Shown here: positions 17,628 to 27,627 of the stretch, one piece after another
Numbering within the stretch: the stretch's first letter is position 1
Layout of the letters: the number at the start of each line of letters is the position of its first letter
From: Gemmatimonadota bacterium
Lineage (GTDB): Bacteria > Latescibacterota > UBA2968 > GCA-2709665
Assembly (NCBI GenBank): GCA_028877215.1
Contig: JAPPFJ010000022.1
Location: 1-39,876 of the forward strand
DNA length: 39,876 nucleotides
Reading direction: 5' to 3'
Position numbers and translations under genes: made by a program
Notes under the pieces: model-generated
Databases searched by the model: none
Told to the model about the DNA's origin: nothing
Seen by the model: the letters and a program-made list of their open reading frames with translations, nothing else

Positions 17628-20600
17628 ATGAATTCGTTGGTTAAAAAACCGGCTCTTCACTTGCTGCTTGGGCTACTTCTCGTCCCACCCGCGATCGCCA
17701 GCGATGCCAGCGAGCGCCGTTGGCCCTCGGCGGAGCGCCCGCTGGGCAGATCTGAAGCGGCGGCCCGCAAGGCGGTGATGCAGTTCGTACAAGAACATCT
17801 CCGCACGCCGCCCGCGTCGGTGCGCGCGCATCCAGCGGCCGCGGACTTTCCCGGATCGGTCCCTGCTGATGCCCCGCGCCTCACGCGCACCCTCAACATA
17901 GACACGACCGAACCTGTCGGGCACCCCACGGGTCCTTTTTCGCAGCCGCACGAGCATCGCTGGCATTCCACCGGCCTCTACGCCGCGCCGGGCGAACTGG
18001 TCAGGGTGACCGTGCCGGCCGCGGTCGCAAGCGGCGGGCGCATCCACGTGCACGTGGGCGTCCACACGGATGATATCTCGGTCCGCGATGAATGGACGCG
18101 CATGCCCATAATCAGCCGCCGCTTCCGGGTCGTCTCGGTCACAACCCTGGTCGCCAATGCGTTTGGCGGTTTGATCTACATCGAAGTTCCGCACAAAGCC
18201 GACCTTGGAAAGATCGCCGTCAGGATCGAAGGCGCCGTGGCCGCGCCCCTGTTCGTGCTGGGCGAGACGGACCCCGCACAATGGCGCAGCGCAATCCGCC
18301 ATGCGCCCGGTCCGTGGGCGGAGATCGCCGGGAGAAACATGATCGTCACCACGCCTTCTTCCGAAGTGCGCGGCTTGGACGACCCAGCGGCAGTGGCAAG
18401 GACCTGGGACCGCGTGCTCGACCTGAACGCGGAACTGGCCGCCTGGCCCTCGCCCGCACGCTTGAGACGGGAGCGATTCGTCGTGGACCGGCAGCTCCCG
18501 AGGGGCTATATGCTTTCCGGCTATCCCATCAGTGCGCATATGGATCAGTCGGCCCACCTCGTCGATGCGCCGCACATTTCCACAGGTCAGTGGGATCGTA
18601 CACAGAGCAACTGGGGCTTTTTCCACGAGGTGGGTCACAACCACCAGAGCAGCGACTGGACCTTCAACGGCGCGGTCGAAGTGACCGTCAACCTGTTCAC
18701 GCTGTACGTGTTCGAATTTTTGTGCGGGATGCCGGTGACCGAGAGCTACTACAGCTGGGTCGATGCGCGATCGCGGGAGATGATCGCGCGTTACGACTAC
18801 GAGAACCCGGACTTCGAGCAATGGAAACGAGAGCACGCGCTGGCCCTGTTCATGTACATCCAACTGCAGCAGGCGTTCGGCTGGGACGCTTTCCGGCAGG
18901 TATTCGCCACGTACCGCGCCCTGCCGGACGCCGAGCGCCCGAAAAGCGACGATGAGAAGCGCGACCAGTGGCTGGTGCGCTTTTCCCGTCAGGTGGGCCG
19001 CAACCTCGGGCCGTTTTTCGAGGCGTGGGGCGTCCCGACGTCGCCGTCCGCGTGGGCCTCGATCGCCGACCTGCCCGTTTGGCTGCCGTCCGACTTTCCG
19101 GACGTGATCGTCCCGGATGTGGCGATCATCTCGGGCGACGGCCAACAGGGCGTGCCTGGTAAGGCCCTGGCGCAGCACTTCGTGGTTGAAGTGCGGGACC
19201 AGCATGGCAATCCACTTTCGAATGTGGTTGTCACCTTTACTGTCACTGCCGGAGAGGGCAAACTCAGTGGCAGGTTCACGTCGCAGCGCGCCAAAACCGA
19301 CGTCGAAGGCCGAGCCAAACTGCTCCTTACTCTGGGACCCTTTCCAGGTCGGAACACCGTGGTGGTTTCCATCGGCGGTCGAGTGTCGACGATTACCGCT
19401 GAGGGCGTGGGCGGCGGCGTGGTGGAACTGGAGGGAGACTACCGCACCTGGCATCTTCCAGAAGGTGTAACCGCGCGTCTGGGAAAAGGCGCCATGGGGG
19501 AGGGCGACCGCGCGGTGGCCCTTTCGCCGGACGGCAGCATTCTGGCCGTTGCCAGCGACGTTGGCGTGTGGCTGTACGATGCAGGCACAACCCGAGTTCG
19601 GGCGCTGCTGCCCACGGGGCGTTCGGTAATGTCAGTGGCGATTTCGTCCAACGGCATCCTTGCGGCCGGAACGCACCATGACGGGGTTTTGTTGTGGGCC
19701 GTGGCGACGGGCACGCAAATCGGGAGACTCAGGCATTCCGGATACGTCACCTCTGTGGTTTTTTCGTCGGATGGAACTCGCCTGGCTTCCGGTTCGTGGG
19801 AACAGGTCATCAAGATATGGGACGTTGAGTCGAGGCGCGAGGTGGGTACATGGGAAGTGCAGCGGACGAGCGATATTCATTTATTCCTCTCCCTGGACTT
19901 CTCGCCGGACGGGAGGCGTCTGGCATCGGGATTTCAGGACGGCACCGTCAGACTTTGGGACGTGGCAACCCGGACGGAAGTGGCCAATCTGGAGGGGCAC
20001 ACGGACCGGGTCACTTCGGTGTCGTTTTCTCCTGACGGCGCGCAAGTAGCATCGGGTTCGGGCGACCATACCATCAGGTTATGGGACGTGTCAGCACAAG
20101 CCGAGGTCGCCACGGTGGAGGGGCACACCGGTTCGGTGCGCTCCGTGTCGTTTTCTCCCGACGGCGGCGCCCTGGCTTCCGGCTCGTCGGACCGTACGGT
20201 CCGGCTGTGGGACCTGGCGACTGAAGACTTGATCTCCATCTTCGAAGAGCACAAGGATGCGGTCCATTCGGTAACGTTTTCTCCCGATGGCGCCGCCCTT
20301 GTCTCCGGTGCCGCCGATGGCACGGTGCTGCTGCGAAACCTTGAGACGGGCAATGCAGCCGGGTTCTCGGGTCACGAATCCTTGAACTCGATGGCGCTCT
20401 CGCGAGATGGCGTCACAGTGGTTTCGGGACAAAAGGACGGCAAGATCAAGCTGTGGGACGCGGATACACGAGCAAGGATCGCCAGTCTGGAGGGGCACAC
20501 GGGCAGAGTCAGTTCTGTGTCTTTTTCTCCTGATGGCGCCCTCCTGGCATCAGGGTCGTGGGACCGCACCGTAAAGCTGTGGGACGTGGGGACACGTGAA

Positions 20601-21428
20601 CTTATGGGAACGCTGGACGGGCACCTGGATCAAGTCACTTCAGTCGCGTTTTCGACGGACGGGAGGATGCTGGCGTCAGGGGAGCGAGATGGAACGGTAG
20701 GGCTGTGGGACACGGCAACAAGGAGCCGGATCTTCACGCTTGAAGGGCATACGGATCGTGTCGCTTCCGTTATGTTTTCTCCAGACGGTGCTCACCTGGC
20801 TTCCGGGTCGTGGGATCGAACCGTCAAGCTGTGGGATCTGAAAACGCAAGAATTGGTGGAGACTCTGGAGGGTCACACGAGTTCAGTGCATGCGGTGGCG
20901 TTTTCGTACGATGGCAAGACACTGGCGTCGGGGGCTGGCGATGGAGACGGTACCGTGCGATTGTGGGACGTGCGCACGAGAACCGATATCGCCACACTGA
21001 AAAACCCGTACGGGGTCTATTCGGTGGCGTTTTCGTCGGAAGGAACCGTACTCGCTTCCGGCACCTGGTTTTCAATAGTCCTGTGGGACGTGGAGACAGG
21101 GGACGAGATCTCCAAACTGAGCGGGCACACTGGCCATGTCCATTCTTTGGCGTTTTTAGATGACGGCGGCGTCCTGGCTTCGGGCGCATCGGATGGTACC
21201 GTGCTGCTGTGGGATATTTTCCGGTACATCGCACCCTCCGTCGCCAACCCGGACTTCGACGGTGATGGAACCGTGGGCTTCGGGGATTTCGTGCAGTTCG
21301 CCGGAAGGTTCGGATCGAAAAAGGGCGATGCCGGGTACGACGCGCGCTTCGATCTGGACGGCAACGGTACCATCGGGTTCAGCGACTTTGTGATCTTCGC
21401 GCGGAGTTTCGGCAAGAGCTCGAACTGA
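17628..21428 (+). CDS. Secreted M60-type (enhancin-like) metalloprotease with Big_1, 14 WD40 blades and dockerin-like tail
   Basis: The product has 1266 residues. The ATG follows AGTAGGTG at about 8 bases. A signal peptide spans 1-25. The M60-like region (about 110-470) carries HEVGHNHQ at 333-340 with E351 (GAVEVTVN) downstream. This is the HExxHxxQ...E zinc signature of enhancin/mucin-type peptidases, which cleave glycosylated mucins in characterised members. Big_1 follows (499-595), then the hinge (GDYRTWHLPEGVTARLGKG, from 603), fourteen WD40 blades (629-1200) and the calcium-loop pair (1209-1266). The module from Big_1 to the C-terminus matches that of the two metzincin proteins, so a different catalytic head has been joined to the same chassis. 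A mucin-like glycoprotein substrate is an inference from the family. Confidence 0.9.
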   Translation: MNSLVKKPALHLLLGLLLVPPAIASDASERRWPSAERPLGRSEAAARKAVMQFVQEHLRTPPASVRAHPAAADFPGSVPADAPRLTRTLNIDTTEPVGHPTGPFSQPHEHRWHSTGLYAAPGELVRVTVPAAVASGGRIHVHVGVHTDDISVRDEWTRMPIISRRFRVVSVTTLVANAFGGLIYIEVPHKADLGKIAVRIEGAVAAPLFVLGETDPAQWRSAIRHAPGPWAEIAGRNMIVTTPSSEVRGLDDPAAVARTWDRVLDLNAELAAWPSPARLRRERFVVDRQLPRGYMLSGYPISAHMDQSAHLVDAPHISTGQWDRTQSNWGFFHEVGHNHQSSDWTFNGAVEVTVNLFTLYVFEFLCGMPVTESYYSWVDARSREMIARYDYENPDFEQWKREHALALFMYIQLQQAFGWDAFRQVFATYRALPDAERPKSDDEKRDQWLVRFSRQVGRNLGPFFEAWGVPTSPSAWASIADLPVWLPSDFPDVIVPDVAIISGDGQQGVPGKALAQHFVVEVRDQHGNPLSNVVVTFTVTAGEGKLSGRFTSQRAKTDVEGRAKLLLTLGPFPGRNTVVVSIGGRVSTITAEGVGGGVVELEGDYRTWHLPEGVTARLGKGAMGEGDRAVALSPDGSILAVASDVGVWLYDAGTTRVRALLPTGRSVMSVAISSNGILAAGTHHDGVLLWAVATGTQIGRLRHSGYVTSVVFSSDGTRLASGSWEQVIKIWDVESRREVGTWEVQRTSDIHLFLSLDFSPDGRRLASGFQDGTVRLWDVATRTEVANLEGHTDRVTSVSFSPDGAQVASGSGDHTIRLWDVSAQAEVATVEGHTGSVRSVSFSPDGGALASGSSDRTVRLWDLATEDLISIFEEHKDAVHSVTFSPDGAALVSGAADGTVLLRNLETGNAAGFSGHESLNSMALSRDGVTVVSGQKDGKIKLWDADTRARIASLEGHTGRVSSVSFSPDGALLASGSWDRTVKLWDVGTRELMGTLDGHLDQVTSVAFSTDGRMLASGERDGTVGLWDTATRSRIFTLEGHTDRVASVMFSPDGAHLASGSWDRTVKLWDLKTQELVETLEGHTSSVHAVAFSYDGKTLASGAGDGDGTVRLWDVRTRTDIATLKNPYGVYSVAFSSEGTVLASGTWFSIVLWDVETGDEISKLSGHTGHVHSLAFLDDGGVLASGASDGTVLLWDIFRYIAPSVANPDFDGDGTVGFGDFVQFAGRFGSKKGDAGYDARFDLDGNGTIGFSDFVIFARSFGKSSN

Positions 21429-21590
21429 TCGTTGAACGTGGCAACCAACTGCCTGTGGACGTTGGCGAATTTACCGCGCAGGGCCTGGCGGAGGGTGGTT
21501 AGGCGGCGAAGGCAGACGTATCGGAGAGCTTCAGCGATCCTGACGGTGAAGGGCCGTGTTCACATCAGCCTTCGGAAATAGGAGGGTCTC
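21429..21590. other. Spacer with possible Big_1/dockerin debris
   Basis: A short frame just after the stop reads VDVGEFTAQGLAEGG and then stops. It resembles the last strand of Big_1 domains here (LGEFHAEGVG). Further on, at about 21531-21545, TTCAGCGA-TCCTGACGG resembles the second dockerin loop with a small deletion. Both matches are short, so this is a weak call. Confidence 0.3.
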
Positions 21591-23039
21591 GTGAAAAAGC
21601 CGCCGCAAATCTTTCAACTCATCCTTTTGTTGGTCGTGGTCGTTTACGAGCGAGACTGCGGCGCCCAAACCATTCAAAGTTGGCGCGAGAATTTCTTCCG
21701 GTCCGAGACGGCTCCACAGTTCGGCGCGAAATCTCGCGCCTTGTCAGAAGTCGCAAGTCAGCTGAGCTCAGCGTCGAATATAAGAAACATCCGGACGATC
21801 GAACTTGGCACCGAAAACGTCTCCGTGTCGTTTTCGCACGATTGGACGATTCTTGCTTCCCCCCAACACGAAGAGGGAAATGTCGTGTTGTTCGATGTGG
21901 AAGCGGACACCATCATCACGATTCTCAGAGGACATGAGAATGGAGTCAACCATGTCCGGTTCTCACCCAACGCGATGCTACTGGCTTCAGGAGGCGTGGA
22001 TGGTAAAGTGATGTTGTGGGACGTGGCAAGGCGCGTGACTGTCGCCACTCTCGACGGGGATTCGAGGGAAGTCACTTCAATGGCATACTCGAAGGATGGC
22101 ACAATCCTTGCATCAGGTACAGTGGACGGAGTCGTCAATGTGTGGGATGTAGAGACGCACACGCGTATCGCAACGCTCGGAGGGAAAACGGATTTCGTTT
22201 CTTCCCTGTTGTTTTCCGACGACGGGAAGCTGCTTGCGTCCGGTTCGTGGGATGGCATTGTAAGCGTGTGGGACGTCTTGGCGCATGAGAAGGTCGCGTC
22301 ATTGGGAGGGCACCCTCCAGCGGTCCTTGAGGGCTGGTTCCGCGGTTTTTTCACCCCCTTGTCGTTTTCGCCCGATGGCAAGAAGCTCGCTTACGGGACC
22401 GTGCACAATCTTGAGGTGTGGGATACATCGAAGCGGGAGACTGTCGCTACGTTCGGAGAGATGGAAGGGGTAATCTCGGCGCAGTTCTCGCCCGATGGGA
22501 AGCTTCTGGCATCCAGAACCGGTCAGGGCATCAAGATCTGGGAAATGGCGACCAATCGGATCAGGCTCTTCGAATCGGATGGAGACAATTTCGCTCCCGC
22601 TGTTTTTTCGCCAGATGGAACGGTGCTCGCTTCGACACTTCTTGCATTCACGGATGAATTCGGAGAAGGTGAATATATCGTCTTGTGGAATACAGAGAAT
22701 GGCGAACCGATTGTATCATCTTCGGAGGGGCATCATGATGTCGTCTGGGACATTGTATTTTCGCCGGATGGTACACGGCTTGCATCCCATTCATCTGATA
22801 GCACGGTCAAGCTGTGGGACGTCGCACAGTACCTCGCACCCTCCATCCCTAGCCCGGACTTCGACGGCGACGGGACGGTGGGTTTTCCCGATTTTCTGCA
22901 ATTCGCGGCGCAGTTCGGGCTGAGCAAGGGCGATGCGGGATTCGACGCGCGCTTCGATCTGGACGGCAACGGTACCATCGGGTTCAGCGATTTTCTGATC
23001 TTTGCCGGCACGTTCGGGAATAACACCCGATCCAGCTGA
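21591..23039 (+). CDS. Exported single-propeller WD40 protein with dockerin-like tail
   Basis: The product has 482 residues. The start is GTG, supported by AGGAGG 5-6 bases upstream. A hydrophobic signal covers about residues 8-26. About eight WD40-like units span 75-415. The first is divergent and could complete the last by ring closure, giving a single propeller. The calcium-loop pair occupies 423-482 (DFDGDGTVGFPD, DLDGNGTIGFSD). No catalytic head, Big_1 or hinge is present, making this the simplest tagged protein in the array. It is probably a binding protein, and its partner is unknown. Confidence 0.85.
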   Translation: MKKPPQIFQLILLLVVVVYERDCGAQTIQSWRENFFRSETAPQFGAKSRALSEVASQLSSASNIRNIRTIELGTENVSVSFSHDWTILASPQHEEGNVVLFDVEADTIITILRGHENGVNHVRFSPNAMLLASGGVDGKVMLWDVARRVTVATLDGDSREVTSMAYSKDGTILASGTVDGVVNVWDVETHTRIATLGGKTDFVSSLLFSDDGKLLASGSWDGIVSVWDVLAHEKVASLGGHPPAVLEGWFRGFFTPLSFSPDGKKLAYGTVHNLEVWDTSKRETVATFGEMEGVISAQFSPDGKLLASRTGQGIKIWEMATNRIRLFESDGDNFAPAVFSPDGTVLASTLLAFTDEFGEGEYIVLWNTENGEPIVSSSEGHHDVVWDIVFSPDGTRLASHSSDSTVKLWDVAQYLAPSIPSPDFDGDGTVGFPDFLQFAAQFGLSKGDAGFDARFDLDGNGTIGFSDFLIFAGTFGNNTRSS

Positions 23040-23113
23040 CGATGTAACGGATTCGGATTAAACCGCTTTGAACGTGGATCCTCTACCGCCACTGGCCATG
23101 CTTCGGACATGGC

Positions 23114-23173
23114 GGCGGGCACAACCGGGGCGGCGCCTACTGCTCGCTCCAGTATTCCGGCGCGAAGCCCGCC
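23114..23173. repeat. GC-rich hairpin element, copy 2
   Basis: This has the same layout as 8854-8918: GGCGGGC and GCCCGCC outer arms and a shared CTCGCTCCAGT-TTCCGGCGC middle. It lies 75 bases after a dockerin gene and about 70 before the second metzincin-WD40 gene. Confidence 0.5.
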
Positions 23174-23241
23174 GTCCGGTCGTTAAAGTCAGAGTTGATG
23201 ACGGCGATGGCACGGCAGCTGCTTCTTGCAAGGAGGATGAA

Positions 23242-26200
23242 ATGAAACGTCCTGTACTTCACCCATTCCTGTTCGTGTTGCTCGCCAATTTCCATTTCCC
23301 GCTGCCGTCTGCCCACGGGTCGTCACCCCCGGCGGATAGCGTGCATTTCTGCGTGCCCTTCGACTACGAGCAGTGGCGTCGCGAGCACCCCCTTCCGGCG
23401 GCCAAGGTGGCGGCGGACCTGAACGTGGGTGCACCGCGCACGGTACGGATGATCTACTTCCTGCCCAACGACCGTCCTCTTCGGCAGGAGATGGTCGATT
23501 CGATGAAGGTTGTGATTCGTCGAGTTCAGACCTTTTACGCCGAGCAGATGGAGGCCCACGGATACGGCAAGAGGACCTTCCAAATCGAAACCGATGCGCA
23601 AGGACAGCCGCTGGTGCATCCCTTCGAAGGGCAACACGGAGTCGGCAATTATGACGACGCCCCACACGGTATCGTGTTTGCCGAAATCAGAGAAGTGTTC
23701 GATACTGCCGCGAATGTCTACATCGTAGTCGTAGACGGTGGTGGTTGGCCGGCAGTCGGAGGAGGTTCGAAAAGTGGTGGCCAGGCCTATTCTCCGATCC
23801 TCAGCTGGTCACTCATTGCTCACGAATTGGGCCATGCCTTTGGATTGAAACACAATTTCAAGGATGGTAGCTACATCATGTCGTACGGCCCACCGCGGAC
23901 TTACCGCTTGTCAGCCTGCGCCGCCGAATTCCTGGCCGTGCATCCCTACTTCAATTCAGACAGCTCTCTTGAGCATGACTGGGATCGGGTCCCGACGGTT
24001 GAGGTCCTTACCCGGCCTACCTATCCGGCTGGAAGCACAAGCGTACCTATCCGACTGAAGGTGGCAGACTCGAAAGGGCTTCAACAGGTGATTCTAAATG
24101 TCAGGAGCAGAGAGGGGGGCGCCTCTGGGTCTGATGAAGTCAAAGCCTGCCGGGGGCTGTCGGGAGTGACAGAAAAGGAAGTCGAATTCGAGTATGATGG
24201 CGTGATTCCTTCTTCTCTCTTCTCGAGCCTGTCCGATCCGATTGCCCATCCGATTCGCGTTCAGGTCATCAATTCCGATGGAGACGTGGGCAATACGGAT
24301 TTCGTGCTGTCGGAAATCTCCCCCCACCAGATTGCGACCCTGGAAGGCCATCGGAGTGAGGTCAATTCGATGGCCTTTTCTCCGGATGGGGCGACGTTGG
24401 CGTCATCGGGATCATGGGACAGGGAGATTAAGCTGTGGCACGTGAAATCTCGACGATCATTCGCCACACTTAGTGGGCATACGGATGCGGTTACTTCCGT
24501 GTCGTTTTCTTCCACCGGTGGCACATTGGCCTCCGGGTCCCGGGACCACACGATCAAACTGTGGAATCGAATGTCCGGCGGGCCAATTGCTACTTTGGAA
24601 GGGCATACGGATGTGGTTACTTCCGTATCGTTTTCTTCTGGTGGTGGCGTTCTGGCGTCAGGATCGAGGGACGGCACGGTCAAGCTCTGGGACGTGCGAA
24701 TGAGGGAAGTGATCGGCACTCTGCAAGGGCATACGGGTGAGGTCGCATCAGTGTCGTTTTCGCCTGATGGCGCGTTCCTCGCTACAGGTTCCTGGGATCG
24801 CACCGTCAAGCTTTGGGACGTGGAGGCTCGAGAACAGGTGGGCACCCTGGAGGGGCATACGTCCGGTGTTACGACTGTTGCCTTTTCTCCCGATGGTGGA
24901 ACAGTCGCTTCCGGTTCGCGTGATCGCACGGTCATTTTGTGGGATATGGCGACGCGGAGACGGATCGGTACGCTGGAAGGCCATGCGTCCGGAGTCAACT
25001 CACTGTCACTATCTGCACCGGACGGCGCGCTCCTGGCGACAGGATCCACGGACGGTACGGTCATTCTGTGGGACGTTTTTACAAGAGAAAAGATCGCCGT
25101 TTTCGGGCACACGTCTGGAGTCCATTCGGTATCGTTATCGTCCGGTGTCGCCACGCTCGCCGGCGGCGCAAGGAACGGCACGATCCGATTCTGGGACGTA
25201 TCAGAGTGGACGGGACCCCGTCCCTTCGGTCTGGAGATTATCTCCGGCGACGGCCAACAGGGAGTTCCGGGGGCGGTACTGAACGAGTCCCTGATCGTGG
25301 AGGTACGAGATCAATATGGCGCTACACTGCCGAATGCGGTCGTCACTTTCACGGTCACGGCCGGAGAGGGTAAGCTCAGTGGACGATTCGCGGTGGAACA
25401 CGTCACGACCGATGCCAATGGCCGGGCCGAACTGCCCCTGACTCTGGGTCTGCATCCGGGCCCGAACACTGTGGTGGTATCCATCGGCGGCCGCGAACTG
25501 GGCGAGTTTCATGCGGAGGGCGTGGGCACCGCCGTGGCGGAGCTGGAGGGGGACTACCGGACCTGGCATCTGCCCCGCGCGGGGACAGTGCGTCTTGGCA
25601 AAGGCGCCATGGGCGAGGGCGACCGGGCGGTGGCCCTTTCGCCGGACGGGCAATGCCTGGCCGTGGCCAGCGCCATCGGCGTGTGGTTGTATGAGTCGGC
25701 CACGTCCAGGGCTTTGGCGCTTCTGTCGACGGAAAGTCCGGTCCATTCGGTAGCGTTTTCACTCGACGGCACCCTGGCATCAGGCCTCGATAACGGCATG
25801 GTCGAGCTATGGGACGTGGAGACGGGCAAGACGGTCGGCGCGCTCAGGCATGCGGATTGGGGACGGGTCACTGCGGTGGTATTCTCGCCGGATGGAACCC
25901 GCCTCGCTTCCGGATCGTGGGACCAGGTCATTAAACTCTGGGACGTGGAAACCAGGCGCGAGATAGGCACGTGGGAAGTTCCGCGGGAGGAAAACTCTGT
26001 GCGGTCTCTCTCTGTAGACTTTTCTCCCGATGGGACGAGGCTGGTGTCGGGGTTCCAGGACGGTACAGTCCGGCTCTGGGCAGTAGCTACGCAGAGTGAG
26101 GTGGCCGCGCTGGAGGGGCATACGGATCGTGTCACTTCCGTGTCGTTCTCGCCGGATGGCAGGCTACTGGCTTCGGCCGGTGGTTCGAGTGATCCCACGG

Positions 26201-27564
26201 TCCGTCTGTGGGACACAGGCAGACAGACTGAGGTTGCCACGCTCAGAGGACACAGGGAGGTACGTTCGGTCGCGTTCTCCAGGCCAGAAGGCGGCACCTT
26301 GGCGTCGGCAGGCGGATGGCGGGATCGGAGGATCAGACTGTGGGATGTCGCGACGCGTGTGCTGATCACTACCCTGGAGGAACACACCGGCTCAGTTCAT
26401 TCAGTGACGTATTCCAGCGATGGTGGGACGCTGGCCTCTGGTGCCGCTGATGGCAGGGTGATACTGCGGGATCTGGATTCGGGGAATGTCATCGGGCTTT
26501 CCGGGCATGAATCACTTTCATCAATGGCGCTTTCGCCTGATGGCAAGGTTTTGGCTGCTGGCAATCTGGACGGCCCGGTCACGCTGTGGGACGTAGCCAG
26601 GAAGGCAAGGATCGCCACTCTCGAAGGGAATACGGCCGGGGTCGAAACCGTATCCTTTTCCTCCGACGGCGCCACACTGGCTTCCGGGTCGTGGGATCGC
26701 ACGGTCAGATTATGGGACGTGAAGACCCAGGAACCGGCGGGAACGCTGGAAGGGCACAGCGCTGGCGTCACGTCGGTGGCCTTTTCGCCCGACGGGGCCA
26801 CGCTGGCTTCGGCAGGCGTGTGGAGGGATGCGACTGTCAGACTTTGGGACCTGGCGTCTCGCGAGCCGATCGGCACTCTCGAAGGACATACGAGTGAAGT
26901 CCGCTCGGTGTCGTTTTCGTCCGACGGCGCGCTCATTGCATCCGGCGGCGGATGGGAAGACAAGACGGTCCGACTGTGGAACGTCGCGACGCGAGAACTG
27001 ATCGGTATCCTGGAAGGGCATACGGGTTCAGTCAGCGCCGTGGCGTTCTCACCCGAAGCCGCCCTGTTGGCTTCGGGGTCACGGGACGGCGTCACGTTTT
27101 GGGACGTGGGTACCCGACAACGGAGGTCCTCTCTGAACAACCGGCGTTCGGTCCTTTCGTTGGCGTTTTCGGCGGATGGGACAACGCTTGCTACCGGGAC
27201 CCGGCGCGAGGCAACGTTGTGGGACGTGAAGACCCGCGAACAGATCGCCACCCTGGAAGGTCACACGCGATCGGTCCATTCGGTGGCGTTTTCAGATGAC
27301 GGCGCCGTCCTGGCCACCGGCGCCTCGGATGGCACGATGTTGCTGTGGGACGTCGCCCAGTACCTCGGGCCAGTCATCGCCAATCCGGACTTCGACGGCG
27401 ATGGGACGGTGGGTTTCCCCGACTTTCTGCAATTCGCGGCGCAGTTCGGGTTGAGTCAGGGAACCGAGGGGTATGACGCTCGATTCGATCTGGACGGAAA
27501 CGGCGCCATCGGGTTCAGCGATTTTCTGATCTTTGCCGGCGCGTTTGGCAAGAGCACCGCGTGA
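23242..27564 (+). CDS. Secreted metzincin protease with 21 WD40 blades, Big_1 and dockerin-like tail (copy 2)
   Basis: The start at 23242 is set by AGGAGG five bases upstream and by the signal peptide (1-26); earlier in-frame starts lack a signal. The product has 1440 residues. The protease domain (33-240) has HELGHAFGLKHN at 194-205 and a Met-turn at M213 (YIMSYG). An Ig-like domain is followed by seven WD40 blades (from about 363), Big_1 (about 660-760), the hinge (GDYRTWHLPRAGTVRLGKG, near 769), fourteen blades and the calcium-loop pair (1383-1440). Order and blade numbers equal those of copy 1 at 9066-13436. The N-terminal domains are closely related (RTVRMIYFLPNDR and RVQTFYAEQMEA shared). 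It has no tandem near-identical blades. A barrel gene follows, as in copy 1. Confidence 0.88.
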   Translation: MKRPVLHPFLFVLLANFHFPLPSAHGSSPPADSVHFCVPFDYEQWRREHPLPAAKVAADLNVGAPRTVRMIYFLPNDRPLRQEMVDSMKVVIRRVQTFYAEQMEAHGYGKRTFQIETDAQGQPLVHPFEGQHGVGNYDDAPHGIVFAEIREVFDTAANVYIVVVDGGGWPAVGGGSKSGGQAYSPILSWSLIAHELGHAFGLKHNFKDGSYIMSYGPPRTYRLSACAAEFLAVHPYFNSDSSLEHDWDRVPTVEVLTRPTYPAGSTSVPIRLKVADSKGLQQVILNVRSREGGASGSDEVKACRGLSGVTEKEVEFEYDGVIPSSLFSSLSDPIAHPIRVQVINSDGDVGNTDFVLSEISPHQIATLEGHRSEVNSMAFSPDGATLASSGSWDREIKLWHVKSRRSFATLSGHTDAVTSVSFSSTGGTLASGSRDHTIKLWNRMSGGPIATLEGHTDVVTSVSFSSGGGVLASGSRDGTVKLWDVRMREVIGTLQGHTGEVASVSFSPDGAFLATGSWDRTVKLWDVEAREQVGTLEGHTSGVTTVAFSPDGGTVASGSRDRTVILWDMATRRRIGTLEGHASGVNSLSLSAPDGALLATGSTDGTVILWDVFTREKIAVFGHTSGVHSVSLSSGVATLAGGARNGTIRFWDVSEWTGPRPFGLEIISGDGQQGVPGAVLNESLIVEVRDQYGATLPNAVVTFTVTAGEGKLSGRFAVEHVTTDANGRAELPLTLGLHPGPNTVVVSIGGRELGEFHAEGVGTAVAELEGDYRTWHLPRAGTVRLGKGAMGEGDRAVALSPDGQCLAVASAIGVWLYESATSRALALLSTESPVHSVAFSLDGTLASGLDNGMVELWDVETGKTVGALRHADWGRVTAVVFSPDGTRLASGSWDQVIKLWDVETRREIGTWEVPREENSVRSLSVDFSPDGTRLVSGFQDGTVRLWAVATQSEVAALEGHTDRVTSVSFSPDGRLLASAGGSSDPTVRLWDTGRQTEVATLRGHREVRSVAFSRPEGGTLASAGGWRDRRIRLWDVATRVLITTLEEHTGSVHSVTYSSDGGTLASGAADGRVILRDLDSGNVIGLSGHESLSSMALSPDGKVLAAGNLDGPVTLWDVARKARIATLEGNTAGVETVSFSSDGATLASGSWDRTVRLWDVKTQEPAGTLEGHSAGVTSVAFSPDGATLASAGVWRDATVRLWDLASREPIGTLEGHTSEVRSVSFSSDGALIASGGGWEDKTVRLWNVATRELIGILEGHTGSVSAVAFSPEAALLASGSRDGVTFWDVGTRQRRSSLNNRRSVLSLAFSADGTTLATGTRREATLWDVKTREQIATLEGHTRSVHSVAFSDDGAVLATGASDGTMLLWDVAQYLGPVIANPDFDGDGTVGFPDFLQFAAQFGLSQGTEGYDARFDLDGNGAIGFSDFLIFAGAFGKSTA

Positions 27565-27627
27565 AATGAACGATCCGTATTCGAGGAAGGGTGGGACAGA
27601 AGGGAGAGATTGCGACACCATACCTGA

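Noticed and set aside
17673..19454. 593-residue minus-strand frame inside the M60 gene
   Set aside because: It lies wholly opposite a well-supported protease with a complete zinc motif. Its composition is Arg/Gly/His-rich without domains, typical of a shadow in GC-rich DNA.
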